From Arthrobacter_N sp051262515 (GTDB lineage Bacteria > Actinomycetota > Actinomycetes > Actinomycetales > Micrococcaceae): a stretch of 64,000 bases of DNA. The notes under the pieces were generated by a model. It had not been told where the DNA came from, ran no database searches, and saw only the letters and a list, made by a program, of their open reading frames with translations. Location of the stretch: NCBI RefSeq assembly GCF_051262515.1, contig NZ_JBIMER010000005.1, positions 124,001 to 188,000 on the forward strand, given 5' to 3'. The position numbers were made by a program, and so were the translations under genes. Shown here piece by piece: positions 28,282-36,593 of the stretch; position 1 is the first letter of the stretch; the number at the start of each line of letters is the position of its first letter.

Positions 28282-29526
28282 GTGACCGACGCCCCGTCTT
28301 CGTCCGCCCGCCCCCGCTATGTTCCCGGCATCAAGTACATCCTCATGCTCGGAGCGCTGGCGGCCTTGCCGGCCGTGACCACGGACATGTACCTACCCTC
28401 GCTGCCAGCGGTCGCCGACGACCTGCGGGCCAGCCAGGCGGCGGTCCAGTTCACGCTCTCGGCCCTCCTGATCGGCGGTGGTGTGGGGCAGCTGGTGATC
28501 GGCCCGTTCTCCGACCGGTTCGGCCGCCGTCTTCCCCTGCTCATCGGGATCACCATGCACGTGGTGCTGTCCGTGCTGTGTTCGCTGGCGCCCGATATCG
28601 CCACGCTCATCGGCCTGCGCCTCGCGCAGGGGTTCTTCAACGCCGCCGCGGCCGTCGTCGCCATCGCCGTGATCCGCGACCGCTTCGTGGGATCGGATGC
28701 CGCCCGCCTGCTCTCCCGGTTGATGCTGGTGGTCGGCGTCGCCCCGCTGTTCGCCCCGACCGTGGGGCATGCCATCGCCGGGCTGTGGCACTGGCGCGCC
28801 GTCTTCGTGGCGCTGGCCCTGATCGGCGCCGCCCTCCTGGTGGTCGTCTGGCGGTTCATGCCGGAGACGCTGACCGCTCAGCGCCGCCGCCCCGGCCGTC
28901 CCGGCCATGTCGCGGGCGCCTACTGGCAGCTGCTGCGGGATCGCCGGTTCATGGCGCTGGCGGTCATCCCCGGCCTCGGCATGGGCGTGATCATGAGCTA
29001 CGTGGTGGGATCGCCGTTCGTGCTGCAGGACGAGTACGGTCTCACCCAGGGTCAATTCGCCCTCGTGTTCGCCCTGAACGGGGTGGCGATCGTCGCCTCG
29101 GCCCAGGTCAACGCGTCCCTGGTGCGCCGCGTGGCTCCCGCCCGCATCCTCCGTGCGGCGGTCCTCGCCCAAGTCCTGTTCGCCGTGTTCCTGGTGGGGG
29201 TGGTCGCCACGGGCTTCGGGGGCCTGTTCGGGCTCCTGGTCGGGCTCTGGCTGATGCTCGGGATGCAGGGCATGATTCCCGCCAACGCGTCCGTGGTGGC
29301 GTTGAACAACTACGGGCACATGGCCGGAACGGCCGCCGCCGTCATCGGCGCGCTCCAGTTCGGCGTCGCGGGCGTGATCAGCCCGCTGGTCGGCGTCCTG
29401 GGCGGCACGGCCCTCTCCATGGCCTCGGTCATGCTGGGCGCCGTGATCGTCACGCTCCTCGTGCTCCTCACGGCCACGTCCGCATTCCGGAAGGGCGGCT
29501 GGACCACATTGGACGCGCCCGGCTGA
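28282..29526 (+). CDS. Bcr/CflA family multidrug efflux MFS transporter
   Basis: 414 residues with 12 predicted helices. The family motif TTDMYLPSLPAVADDL follows helix 1 and GPFSDRFGRRLPLL is the MFS motif A. Known relatives export bicyclomycin, chloramphenicol or other drugs using the proton gradient. The GTG at 28282 gives a normal N-terminus; the longer open frame upstream overlaps the divergent gene. Confidence 0.88.
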   Translation: MTDAPSSSARPRYVPGIKYILMLGALAALPAVTTDMYLPSLPAVADDLRASQAAVQFTLSALLIGGGVGQLVIGPFSDRFGRRLPLLIGITMHVVLSVLCSLAPDIATLIGLRLAQGFFNAAAAVVAIAVIRDRFVGSDAARLLSRLMLVVGVAPLFAPTVGHAIAGLWHWRAVFVALALIGAALLVVVWRFMPETLTAQRRRPGRPGHVAGAYWQLLRDRRFMALAVIPGLGMGVIMSYVVGSPFVLQDEYGLTQGQFALVFALNGVAIVASAQVNASLVRRVAPARILRAAVLAQVLFAVFLVGVVATGFGGLFGLLVGLWLMLGMQGMIPANASVVALNNYGHMAGTAAAVIGALQFGVAGVISPLVGVLGGTALSMASVMLGAVIVTLLVLLTATSAFRKGGWTTLDAPG

Positions 29527-29572
29527 TCGCGGAAACCACCGTCATTGGCCACCCCATCGAGGCCCGGGGAGG

Positions 29573-29755
29573 TCACCCGTCCCTGGGCAGGATGATCCAC
29601 AGGACGATGTAGACCAGTTCCCCCACGCCCACCAGCCCGAAAATGACGAAACCGAGACGCACCAGCCACTTGGGCAAGCCGAATCCACCGGCCAGAGCCG
29701 CACAGACTCCAGCGATCATCTTGCCGCTGCGGGGACGAGTTAGTTTGCCAGTCAT
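29573..29755 (-). CDS. PspC-domain small membrane protein
   Basis: 60-residue protein: basic N-terminus (TGKLTRPRSGKMIAGVCAALAGGFGLP) then one membrane helix ending VLWIILPRDG. This is the PspC pattern, related to phage-shock and envelope-stress proteins. Stand-alone short copies are common in actinobacteria. No other psp genes are nearby. Confidence 0.85.
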   Translation of the reverse strand: MTGKLTRPRSGKMIAGVCAALAGGFGLPKWLVRLGFVIFGLVGVGELVYIVLWIILPRDG

Positions 29756-29877
29756 GTGGGAACCCTACGGCGGCAAGGGGTCCAATGGAACGCCTGGAGC
29801 TGAACGCAGGTGACACCGCACCCACGCGGCTCGGCGTGCGACGGCGTCTCGTGCCGGACAGCCGGCCGGCGCCGCCC

Positions 29878-30654
29878 CTAGGAAATCTGCAGGCCGCCGT
29901 TGATGTCGTAGGTCGCCGCCGTAATGAATCCGGCGTCCTCGCCCACAAGGAACGCGAGCAGCGCCGCCATCTCCTGCACGGTGCCCACCCGTCCCACGAG
30001 GATGTCCTTGGACATCTCCCGTTTCCGCTCCTCGCTGAGCGTGCCGCCCATGATGTCCGTGTCCACCGGACCCGGCGCAATGCAGTTCACGGTGATGTTG
30101 TGCTCGCCCATCTCACGGGCGAGCGCCCGGGTGAAGCCGATGATTCCGGCCTTGGAGGCGCTGTAGGCCACCTTGGAGTAGGTACCGCCTCCGCGCTGGG
30201 CCGAGATCGAGGAGATGCTGACCACGCGTCCCAGGCGGCGCTCGATCATGCCGCCAAGCACGCGCTGGGTCACGAGGAAGGTGCCGGTCATGTTGATCGC
30301 GAAGACACGCTCCCAGCGCTCCTTGGTCTCGCTCATGAACTCGGTGGGCGAGCTGATGCCGGCGATGTTCGCGAGCGCGACGACGGGCGGCAGCTCCGCC
30401 TCGACGCGTCCGACCGCGGTGTCCACCGAGTCCTCGTCGGAGACGTCCACGCTCAGTCCGAGCGCCGGAACGCCGTGGTCCTTGGCGATCTCCTCGGCCG
30501 CTTGGGCGGCGGCGTCGCCGTCGATATCGAGGATGGCCACCGCCCAGCCCTGGCTGGCGAGCAGCTCGGCGGTGGCCCGCCCAATGCCGCGGCGGGAGGC
30601 GGCTCCCGTCAGAATGGCGGTGCGTTCGGTCGGGAACGGTGCGTGCTGCGTCAT
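29878..30654 (-). CDS. SDR family oxidoreductase
   Basis: Short-chain dehydrogenase, 258 residues. Cofactor motif TGAASRRGIG at 16-25, acidic residue at the end of strand 2 (LDIDGD) suggesting NAD(H), ANIAG instead of the usual NNAG, and catalytic Ser about 148, Tyr164 and Lys168 (YSASK). It lies one base after the GntR gene, so they form an operon divergent from a GntP permease. A sugar-acid or polyol dehydrogenase is plausible. Confidence 0.88.
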   Translation of the reverse strand: MTQHAPFPTERTAILTGAASRRGIGRATAELLASQGWAVAILDIDGDAAAQAAEEIAKDHGVPALGLSVDVSDEDSVDTAVGRVEAELPPVVALANIAGISSPTEFMSETKERWERVFAINMTGTFLVTQRVLGGMIERRLGRVVSISSISAQRGGGTYSKVAYSASKAGIIGFTRALAREMGEHNITVNCIAPGPVDTDIMGGTLSEERKREMSKDILVGRVGTVQEMAALLAFLVGEDAGFITAATYDINGGLQIS

Positions 30655-30655
30655 G

Positions 30656-31411
30656 TCAGTTCTCTCCTGGTGTTGGGTTGCGTTCGGGGCGGCGCGGCTG
30701 GGGCGCCGACGCCTCGGGGGCGATGAATCTCTCGTAGTCGTCGTAGGTCTGCCGGATATGGGCCTCCATGGCCAGCCGGGCCGTCCCGGGATCGCCGGTG
30801 GCGATGGCGTCCCGCACCTTTTTGTGGTGTTCGATCGCGTGTCGCTGCACCTCGGGAAAGGCGGAGGTCTCGCGGCGCGTGGCGTAGAGCAGTTGCCCCA
30901 GCTGTCCCAGAAGCGCGGGGACAAACGGGTTCGCCGACGCCCGGAAGACGGCGTCGTGAAAGGCCAGGTCAGCCAGCGTCACCGCGTCCAGGTCCCCCAC
31001 CGCGTGCGCGCGCTCGAGGGCGACGATGGCCTCGTCCATGGCCGAGAGGTCGGCGTCCGTGGCATTCCGGGCCGCGAACTCGGCCGCGCCAGTCTCCACC
31101 ATGCCGCGCACGTCCAGAAGCCTCAGCGCGACCTGTTGGATTCCGACGCCCCGGGACGCCGCACGGAGGACCGCTTCCATGCCCGTCCAACGTTCCGGAG
31201 GGTTCACGTACGTCCCCATGCCCCGGCGGACGGTGACGATGTTCTGCGCCTGCAGGCTCTTCAGCGCCTCCCGCACCGTCAGCCGGCTGACGTCGGCCTC
31301 CCGCGCCAGCTCCGCCTCGGCGGGAAGCGCGTCGCCGGGGGCGAACTCGCCGGCGAGCACCCGTTCGAGGAGGTCCTCGACCACGCGGGCGGCGAGCGTC
31401 TTTCGATTCAT
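30656..31411 (-). CDS. GntR (FadR subfamily) transcriptional regulator
   Basis: 251 residues with an N-terminal winged helix (LPAEAELAREADVSRLTVREALKSLQ) and a C-terminal FCD ligand domain, with metal-site residues in the D-x3-H (DLAFHDAVF) and H-x-H-like (RHAIEHHKKV, MEAHIRQ) segments. It sits between the SDR gene and the divergent GntP gene, so it probably represses both in response to a sugar acid. Confidence 0.9.
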   Translation of the reverse strand: MNRKTLAARVVEDLLERVLAGEFAPGDALPAEAELAREADVSRLTVREALKSLQAQNIVTVRRGMGTYVNPPERWTGMEAVLRAASRGVGIQQVALRLLDVRGMVETGAAEFAARNATDADLSAMDEAIVALERAHAVGDLDAVTLADLAFHDAVFRASANPFVPALLGQLGQLLYATRRETSAFPEVQRHAIEHHKKVRDAIATGDPGTARLAMEAHIRQTYDDYERFIAPEASAPQPRRPERNPTPGEN

Positions 31412-31435
31412 CCCTGCCTCCAGGCTGCCGGTCTC

Positions 31436-31475
31436 TTGTCAGACGTCTTATCTCTGGTAGTGTGACCGGCGTCAC
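31436..31475. promoter_or_regulatory. Putative GntR operator and gntP promoter region
   Basis: TTGTCAGACGT at 31436-31446 resembles one and a half arms of the TTGTC-N-GACAA pattern of FadR-type regulators. A second symmetric element, GTGAC-CGGC-GTCAC, lies at 31462-31475. Both are in the divergent gap between gntR and gntP. Assignment is by position and symmetry. Confidence 0.4.
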
Positions 31476-31580
31476 TTGGTGATGTCAACTCCGTCCGGTT
31501 CGGATGGGCGGACACCGACCACGCCGAGTAGCGCCGGGCTCGTCCGCCCGGCACCTGTCCGTCACAAGGAGCACATCACC

Positions 31581-33104
31581 GTGGATCTACAATTACTTCT
31601 GGCCCTGGTCCTGGGCATCGCGACCATCGTCGTGCTCGTGCTGCGCACGCGCCTCGACGCCTTCGTTGCCCTGCTCATCGCCTCGCTCGTCACCGGCCTC
31701 GTCGCCGGCCAGTCCGCGCTGGACATCGTCGGCGCCATCACCACCGGGTTCGGCAACACCCTCGGTTCCATCGGCATCGTCATCGGCCTGGGCGTGGCCA
31801 TCGGCAAGATCCTGGAGGTTTCCGGAGCGGCCAACGCCCTGGCCATGGCCTTCCTCCGCCTCTTCGGCAAGGGACGCGAGCCCTGGGCCATGGCCAGCGT
31901 CGGCTCACTGGTCTCCATCCCCGTCTTCTGCGATTCGGGCTACGTCATCATGAACCCGCTGGCGCGCTCGATCGCCCGCGTCAAGCGCGCCGGATACGTC
32001 ACCCTGGCCCTGGCCCTGGGCGCCGGCATGACGCTGACGCACCACCTCGTGCCCCCGACCCCCGGCCCGCTGGCCGTGACCGGCCTGCTCGGCGCCGACC
32101 TCGGCGCGGTCATCCTCACGGGCCTCGCCTTCACCGTGGTCCTCCTGCCCGTCGTCGTCATGTACGCCAAGTGGATGGGCCCCAAGCTCGAGTCCTCCGT
32201 GACGGCCCCCGTCCGCGAGGCCGTCTACGGCGAAGCCGCCTTGGTCGGCACGGCCGCCGGCGCGCGCGGCGCCTCCGCCATCTCCGTCGTCGATTCGGAC
32301 GGCGTCGACAAGGCTCGCGAGACCGTCCCCGGGGATTCCTCCGCCCAGTCGAACCTGCCCGAGGCCCCGGAGCTGGACCTGGGCACGCCGCCGGCCGGCG
32401 CCAAGCCGCACCGCGTGGGCGCGTTCCTCGCCTCGCTGCCGCTCGTCGTGCCGCTGCTGCTGATCGTGGTCAACACCGTCACCGGCGCCATCGACCAGAA
32501 CGCCCAGGGCGTGATCGGTGGCGAGTACACGCCGTCGGACTGGGTGGTTCCGTTCGCGTTCGTCGGCAACCCGGTGGTGGCGTTGACCATCGGCGTCCTG
32601 CTGGCCGTCTACGTGCTCCTGCCGCGCTGGACGCCGAGGACCAAGGTGCAGAACTGGTTCGCCGACGCCGCGTCCTCCGCGGGACTGATCCTGCTGATCA
32701 CCGGCGCCGGTGGCGCGCTCGGCCAGGTGCTGCGCACCTCGGGGGTCGGCGACGCGCTCGCCGAGGCCGTCGCGGCGACGGCGCTGCCCGCGTTCCTGGT
32801 GCCGTTCCTGGTCGCCACGCTGGTCCGCCTGGCCCAGGGTTCCGGTACGGTCGCCATGATCACCGCCGCCTCCGTGACCGCCCCGCTGGTGCCCGCGCTG
32901 GGGATCTCGCCGCTGGTCGCCGTCCTGGCCTGCACGGCCGGCTCCATGGTCCTGAGCTACTTCAACGACTCCTACTTCTGGGTCGTCACCCGGTTCACCG
33001 GGCTGGAGGGCACGGCCGCGCTGCGCGGGTGGTCCGGGATTACGACGGCGGTGTGGGTCGGCTCGATCCCGTTGCTGTTCATCCTGAACCTCATCGTCGG
33101 CTGA
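31581..33104 (+). CDS. GntP family gluconate/sugar-acid permease
   Basis: 507-residue permease of the gluconate:H+ symporter family. Blocks: GIVIGLGVAIGKILEVSGAA, SIPVFCDSGYVIMNPLARSI and LVPPTPGPLAVTGLLGADLG are typical. A 70-residue cytoplasmic loop lies near residues 210-280. The GTG at 31581 has AAGGAG 9 bases upstream and fits the family N-terminus (DLQLLLALVLGIA); an in-frame ATG 105 bases earlier would add an untypical hydrophilic leader. A decayed copy of its 3' end follows downstream. Confidence 0.92.
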   Translation: MDLQLLLALVLGIATIVVLVLRTRLDAFVALLIASLVTGLVAGQSALDIVGAITTGFGNTLGSIGIVIGLGVAIGKILEVSGAANALAMAFLRLFGKGREPWAMASVGSLVSIPVFCDSGYVIMNPLARSIARVKRAGYVTLALALGAGMTLTHHLVPPTPGPLAVTGLLGADLGAVILTGLAFTVVLLPVVVMYAKWMGPKLESSVTAPVREAVYGEAALVGTAAGARGASAISVVDSDGVDKARETVPGDSSAQSNLPEAPELDLGTPPAGAKPHRVGAFLASLPLVVPLLLIVVNTVTGAIDQNAQGVIGGEYTPSDWVVPFAFVGNPVVALTIGVLLAVYVLLPRWTPRTKVQNWFADAASSAGLILLITGAGGALGQVLRTSGVGDALAEAVAATALPAFLVPFLVATLVRLAQGSGTVAMITAASVTAPLVPALGISPLVAVLACTAGSMVLSYFNDSYFWVVTRFTGLEGTAALRGWSGITTAVWVGSIPLLFILNLIVG

Positions 33105-33109
33105 CCGAT

Positions 33110-33137
33110 GGCGGCCGTCCCGCGCGGGGCGGCCGCC
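33110..33137 (+). terminator. Hairpin after gntP
   Basis: GGCGGCCG and CGGCCGCC arms with a 12-base GC-rich loop that can also pair, 6 bases after the stop. No T-run follows, so function is probable only. Confidence 0.5.
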
Positions 33138-33261
33138 AAGGCGCTCGTCATAACCTCACTGAAGATACGCCTGATCTGATTGAAGCTTTCAGGCTCCTTG
33201 GATTGCGATGGCGGGATCCCCTCGGCTAGAAGGACTGCCGCTACCAAGAACGGATATGCGC

Positions 33262-33400
33262 CGAATTGGTTCGCCGATGCCGCGTCCTCCGCGGGCCTGG
33301 CCTGCACGGCCGGCTCGATGGTCATGAGCTACTTCAACGACTTCTACTTCTGAATCGTCACCCGCTTCACCGGGCTGGAGGGCACGGCCGCCCCGCCCGG
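33262..33400 (+). pseudogene. Decayed, internally deleted copy of the gntP 3' region
   Basis: Near-identical to two separate stretches of the intact gene. The first part matches about 32652-32684 (TTCGCCGATGCCGCGTCC). The second matches about 32924-33030 (CCTGCACGGCCGGCTC, then ACTTCAACGACTTCTACTTC). About 240 bases between them are missing, and a conserved Trp codon has become TGA at 33351. The rest of the 33138-33449 interval holds no recognisable gene. It is a relic of a tandem GntP duplication or of recombination between two homologues. Confidence 0.8.
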
Positions 33401-33449
33401 GGAGGCCGCGGACACTGTCACTCGCCGTGGTCCGACGCGCTGAACACAC

Positions 33450-34235
33450 CTAGGCAATGTGTCGCAAGGTGAGCGCCGCGAACCGCAACCTATCCAGATA
33501 AGTCGGCGTCGGAAACCCTGCATTCTTTCTGGTGACCCTGCTTGCCAGGTCCTTCAGAATGCGGGCGGCGTCCTTCCGGAAACCGATTGGATCCGGATCA
33601 CCCACGCTCCACTCGGCACTCGGGTGTGCGTCACGAATCTCGAGCAAGCTATGCAGATCGGCTAGGTCCTTCATCGATCGGCGGTATCGCCAGGAATGTG
33701 CCTTGAGGACCAAGGCAGCCTCCAGATTGGGAATTCGGGTTTGATACTCGATGGTTTCGGACTCGCTCAGAATCGCCTTGACGTTAAGAACCAATGCCGG
33801 AGCCATGAGCGCAAACTGCAACTCAGGCAACGAGTCGACCTGGCCAACTCCGGGCACCGACTGAGCCCGGATTCCAGTGGAAGCTCCCGTTCGGGCGAGG
33901 AACACATTGATTTCAATCTGTCGTCCGTCGTCGAGGGTCCTTATGAGGACGCTTCCCTTCACCTTCTCGAAGGTGTCGTCGCCCAGATTCTGGGTGACCG
34001 GCGCAACGACGTCGACGCTGCCCAGAACGGCATCCGCGTCCGACGTTGACCGAAGCACCGCATTCGAGGTCGGATAGACGTGGAGCAGCAAACGAACCAT
34101 GTGACCGCCGATGATTCGATAATCGCCGTGGTCCGCCGCGGCTCTCGCAATGGCTTGCTGGCCTAGATAACCGAGCTCATCGGAGACGCTGAGCGCGTGC
34201 ACCTGGACTGAGATTGGCTGAGCCTCGTCCATCAT
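33450..34235 (-). CDS. AbiEii-like nucleotidyltransferase toxin
   Basis: 261 residues. The N-terminal half has the nucleotidyltransferase pattern IIGGHMVRLLL (Gly43-Gly44) followed by RSTSDADAVL, with the metal-binding pair Asp66 and Asp68. The second half has LKAHSWRYRRSMKDLADLHSLLE, resembling the K-x(n)-R-x-KD-x2-D block of AbiEii/MenA-type toxins. Such toxins transfer nucleotides to tRNA or other targets. Its start overlaps the upstream antitoxin gene by 4 bases, the usual type IV AbiE order. Base composition is less GC-rich than the neighbours. The family call is from motifs, not a search. Confidence 0.65.
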   Translation of the reverse strand: MMDEAQPISVQVHALSVSDELGYLGQQAIARAAADHGDYRIIGGHMVRLLLHVYPTSNAVLRSTSDADAVLGSVDVVAPVTQNLGDDTFEKVKGSVLIRTLDDGRQIEINVFLARTGASTGIRAQSVPGVGQVDSLPELQFALMAPALVLNVKAILSESETIEYQTRIPNLEAALVLKAHSWRYRRSMKDLADLHSLLEIRDAHPSAEWSVGDPDPIGFRKDAARILKDLASRVTRKNAGFPTPTYLDRLRFAALTLRHIA

Positions 34236-35231
34236 CGACGGCTGCTCACGATGAATGCCTTAAGGTGCTCGGCGGCTTCGACGCTGTCGATATCTCCGCT
34301 TGCAAGCACGTCCCAGTAGACGACCACGGCATCTGCCAACGCCGTTGCTCCCTCGCCCGGTGCCTGCATGTCTGTTACTAGCCGCCAAAGCGTGGGGTCC
34401 CGAGGAATGCACGTGATGAGCGTAGCTTGATCCACTGGCGCCGGGACGAATCCCTCATCGCCCAGGTCGATGGGACTCTTCACGTAAATTCGCCCTCGGG
34501 TGGGGAGCTTCCATGGCGCTAGGCGGTCGGCGGCCACATCACCGCTGATTAGCGGTTGGGTATCAAGTTGCTCAGCAACTCGTACCGCCTTGTGCGTCTG
34601 TTCGACAATCGGCTCAAAGGCGTACCACCCGAACTCCGCGCCCCCCCGGACCAGCGTAATCGTCCATCCAATGCGCCAGCAGCTGCTCTTTGTTGACGGC
34701 AGAAAGTCCGCTGCTCCTGCTTTCGACTAGGCGACCCAGTTGTCTAGCGGCTGTTGAGACGGATTGCTGGCTGGTGCCGAGCAGATCGGAGATCACTGAC
34801 TGGCGGAGCGGTTCGGAAGCAATGATGAGGCACCGTGATACCGCGGAGCGAACCCACGCCACCCGCCCCGCTTGGCGTCGCCGTGCTGGAGCTTCAACGG
34901 AGTCCTCAGTTTCATACACAGACCCCCGCAGGACCAGCCGGAGTGGACGGTCAGTCAGGATGTCGAAATGTCCGGCCTTAGCTTCCCTGAGCATGTTGGG
35001 GGTGACCGTTCGGCCGACGATTAACGGACGGCCCTGGGAATGACGGGGGAAAGCAATACTCCGAACCGCATGTGCGCTGATGCGATCGAGAGGCACAGTC
35101 GGGGCAACCAGATAGGACTCTCCCTTCGGCAGACGCAGGAGCCAACTGCGATCGTCGACGCCGTCACTGATCACGACGTCAAGTTCGCGCAGAGCGGCGA
35201 CCAGGTCCATACCCACACAGTCTTTCAACAA
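34232..35231 (-). pseudogene. AbiEi-like antitoxin/regulator gene, frameshifted at a C7 tract
   Basis: Two reading frames read as one protein once a single base is removed from the C run at 34641-34647. The first frame (to 34614) has a winged-helix segment, PLRQSVISDLLGTSQQSVST, around residue 145. After the correction the frame continues through WYAFEPIVEQ, PLISGDVAADRLAPW and RIYVKSPIDLGDEG to the stop at 34232. Corrected length is 333 codons from the TTG at 35231; an ATG at 35210 is another start. The stop overlaps the toxin start. A true mutation, a slippage switch or a sequencing error are all possible. Confidence 0.7.
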
Positions 35232-35264
35232 GCTATATCCTAAAATATGGGCTATTACTTGTTG
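35226..35264. promoter_or_regulatory. Inverted repeat in the abiE promoter region
   Basis: CAACAAG and CTTGTTG arms flank a 25-base A/T-rich spacer with TATA-like sequence on the minus strand (ATATTTTAGGATATAG). AbiEi antitoxins are known to bind inverted repeats and autoregulate, so this is a candidate operator with the promoter in its spacer. If translation starts at the ATG at 35210, the repeat is wholly upstream. Confidence 0.5.
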
Positions 35265-35311
35265 GACAGTTCATCATGCATAGGGATATAATCCAACACT
35301 TTTATCCCGGA

Positions 35312-35500
35312 TCACGTCCTTCCGATCACGTCCTCCCCACGGAACTTCTCGTACAGCCCCATCGTCCGCAGCACCTCGATGAGATCCGCGACCTTCTCCG
35401 AGGTCAGCACCCACTCGATCCCCTTGGAATGCTGCTCACCGGCCTCGATGATGGTGTCCTCCACCGTGCTGAGGATCCGCGGCGAGGAGTAGAAGTCCAC
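35312..35500 (-). CDS. Unrecognised small ORF, possibly a gene remnant
   Basis: 62 residues from a GTG, with an even, soluble, helix-rich composition (FYSSPRILSTVEDTIIEAGE, then EKVADLIEVLRTMGLYEKF). The same frame stays open upstream to about 35575 without a start codon, reading RLDFRLECRPVDAEW, so it may be the C-terminal part of a larger lost gene. Its stop lies in a 10-base direct repeat (GATCACGTCC at 35310 and 35324). No family was recognised. Confidence 0.4.
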   Translation of the reverse strand: MDFYSSPRILSTVEDTIIEAGEQHSKGIEWVLTSEKVADLIEVLRTMGLYEKFRGEDVIGRT

Positions 35501-35572
35501 CCATTCGGCATCGACCGGGCGGCACTCGAGACGGAAATCGAGGCGGGGCCCTACAGCCTCTAGCCTATCTTC

Positions 35573-36105
35573 GTGACCTTGCCTGAGCCCAAGTGCCGAG
35601 TGCGACTCACCGAAGACGCAACGGCGGATCTATATCGTCTGCAAAAAGGGGTCCACGGATCCTGCGGGCCGTATTCGCCAAAATGCTCCTCCTCGAGCGA
35701 TCCCCCAGGTGCAGGTGAGCCGCTCGTCGGTTTTCGGAAGATCGTAGTTGGCGACAGGGGCTGGCGAATCGTCTGGCGGGAGGCGTCCGGCGATACTCAC
35801 GAGCCAGTTCTAGAGATTGCTGAAGTCTGGGCAGCCGGCGCCAGGGCCGACAGTGAGATTTATGACGACCTGAAAGGCCGCCTGACGTCATCACGCAAAT
35901 GGGACGCTTGTATGCGGGCATCAATGCCCACCCCGAACCAGCGCCACCCGTTGCTCTGCCGGAATGGCTAGCCCGTGGACTGGAGGAGGATCTTCACCTA
36001 ACTCAGGAGGAGATCAGCCACCTGACGGAGGAGCAGGCCCAGAAGCTCGTGATGGAGCATTGGCAGAATCCCAAGCAGGGTCCCGGGTTTAGGGTTGAGC
36101 CATGA
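35573..36105 (+). pseudogene. RelE/ParE-like toxin relic with three frameshifts
   Basis: The frame starting at 35573 gives VRLTEDATADLYRLQKG. Near 35659 the adjacent frame reads ILRAVFAKMLLLERSP to about 35706. Then the first frame resumes with GFRKIVVGDRGWRIVWRE and LEIAEVWAAGARADSEIYDD. Near 35884 it shifts again to DVITQMGRLYAGI and PEWLARGLEEDL until the stop at 36103. Joined, these give a normal-looking RelE/ParE-type toxin with a C-terminal extension. The first two shifts compensate each other, so the open frame looks intact while its core is scrambled. The stop overlaps the next gene's ATG. No intact antitoxin partner is seen. Confidence 0.7.
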
Positions 36106-36584
36106 ATCTCGAAGAGACGCCGCTCCCCGGAATCGGCGTGCGGCGTGAAGTGACCCTCTCGACGGGCCGCCGCGTGGGCGTCGTCATGCGCCGGGACGGT
36201 GAGTTGGAACTCATCGTTTCCCAGCGCGAGGACCCCGACGCGTGCCAGGCTTCGGTCAGGCTGACCAACGAGGAGGCCGCTGCCCTCGGCGGCATGCTCG
36301 GCTCCCCGCAACTGGTGGCGCACCTGTCCAGCCAGCACAGCGGCCTGCCCGGCGTGAACACCCAGCAGTTCGTGCTCAGCGACGAAAGCCCCTACGTGGA
36401 GGGTTCGCTGGGCGACACCCGGTTGCGGACCCGCACCGGCGCCTCGATCGTGGCCGTCTCCAGGGCAGGTCAGGTCGTCCCCTCGCCGCCTCCGGAGTTC
36501 CGGCTCTCCGCCGGCGACGTGCTGGTGGTCGTCGGCACGGCCGACGGACTGGACCGCGCCGCCGAGCTACTGGCCAACGGCTAG
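36102..36584 (+). CDS. TrkA-C domain regulatory subunit of a cation/proton antiporter
   Basis: 160 residues. The N-terminal part (residues 1-75) has the small beta-rich domain seen in KhtT-like proteins. Residues about 80-158 form a TrkA-C (RCK_C) domain: GASIVAVSRAGQVVPSPPPEFRLSAGDVLVVVGT. It probably gates the membrane antiporter encoded 9 bases downstream in response to a nucleotide or ion. The start overlaps the toxin relic by 4 bases. Confidence 0.88.
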   Translation: MNLEETPLPGIGVRREVTLSTGRRVGVVMRRDGELELIVSQREDPDACQASVRLTNEEAAALGGMLGSPQLVAHLSSQHSGLPGVNTQQFVLSDESPYVEGSLGDTRLRTRTGASIVAVSRAGQVVPSPPPEFRLSAGDVLVVVGTADGLDRAAELLANG

Positions 36585-36593
36585 GAGCCGACC

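Noticed and set aside
33189..33449. 86-residue minus-strand open frame over the gntP relic
   Set aside because: It lies opposite a recognisable gntP fragment and has no features of its own.
35276..35563. 95-residue plus-strand open frame in the accessory patch
   Set aside because: Composition (His/Arg/Leu/Asp, no pattern) looks like the antisense of the small minus-strand ORF at 35312-35500.
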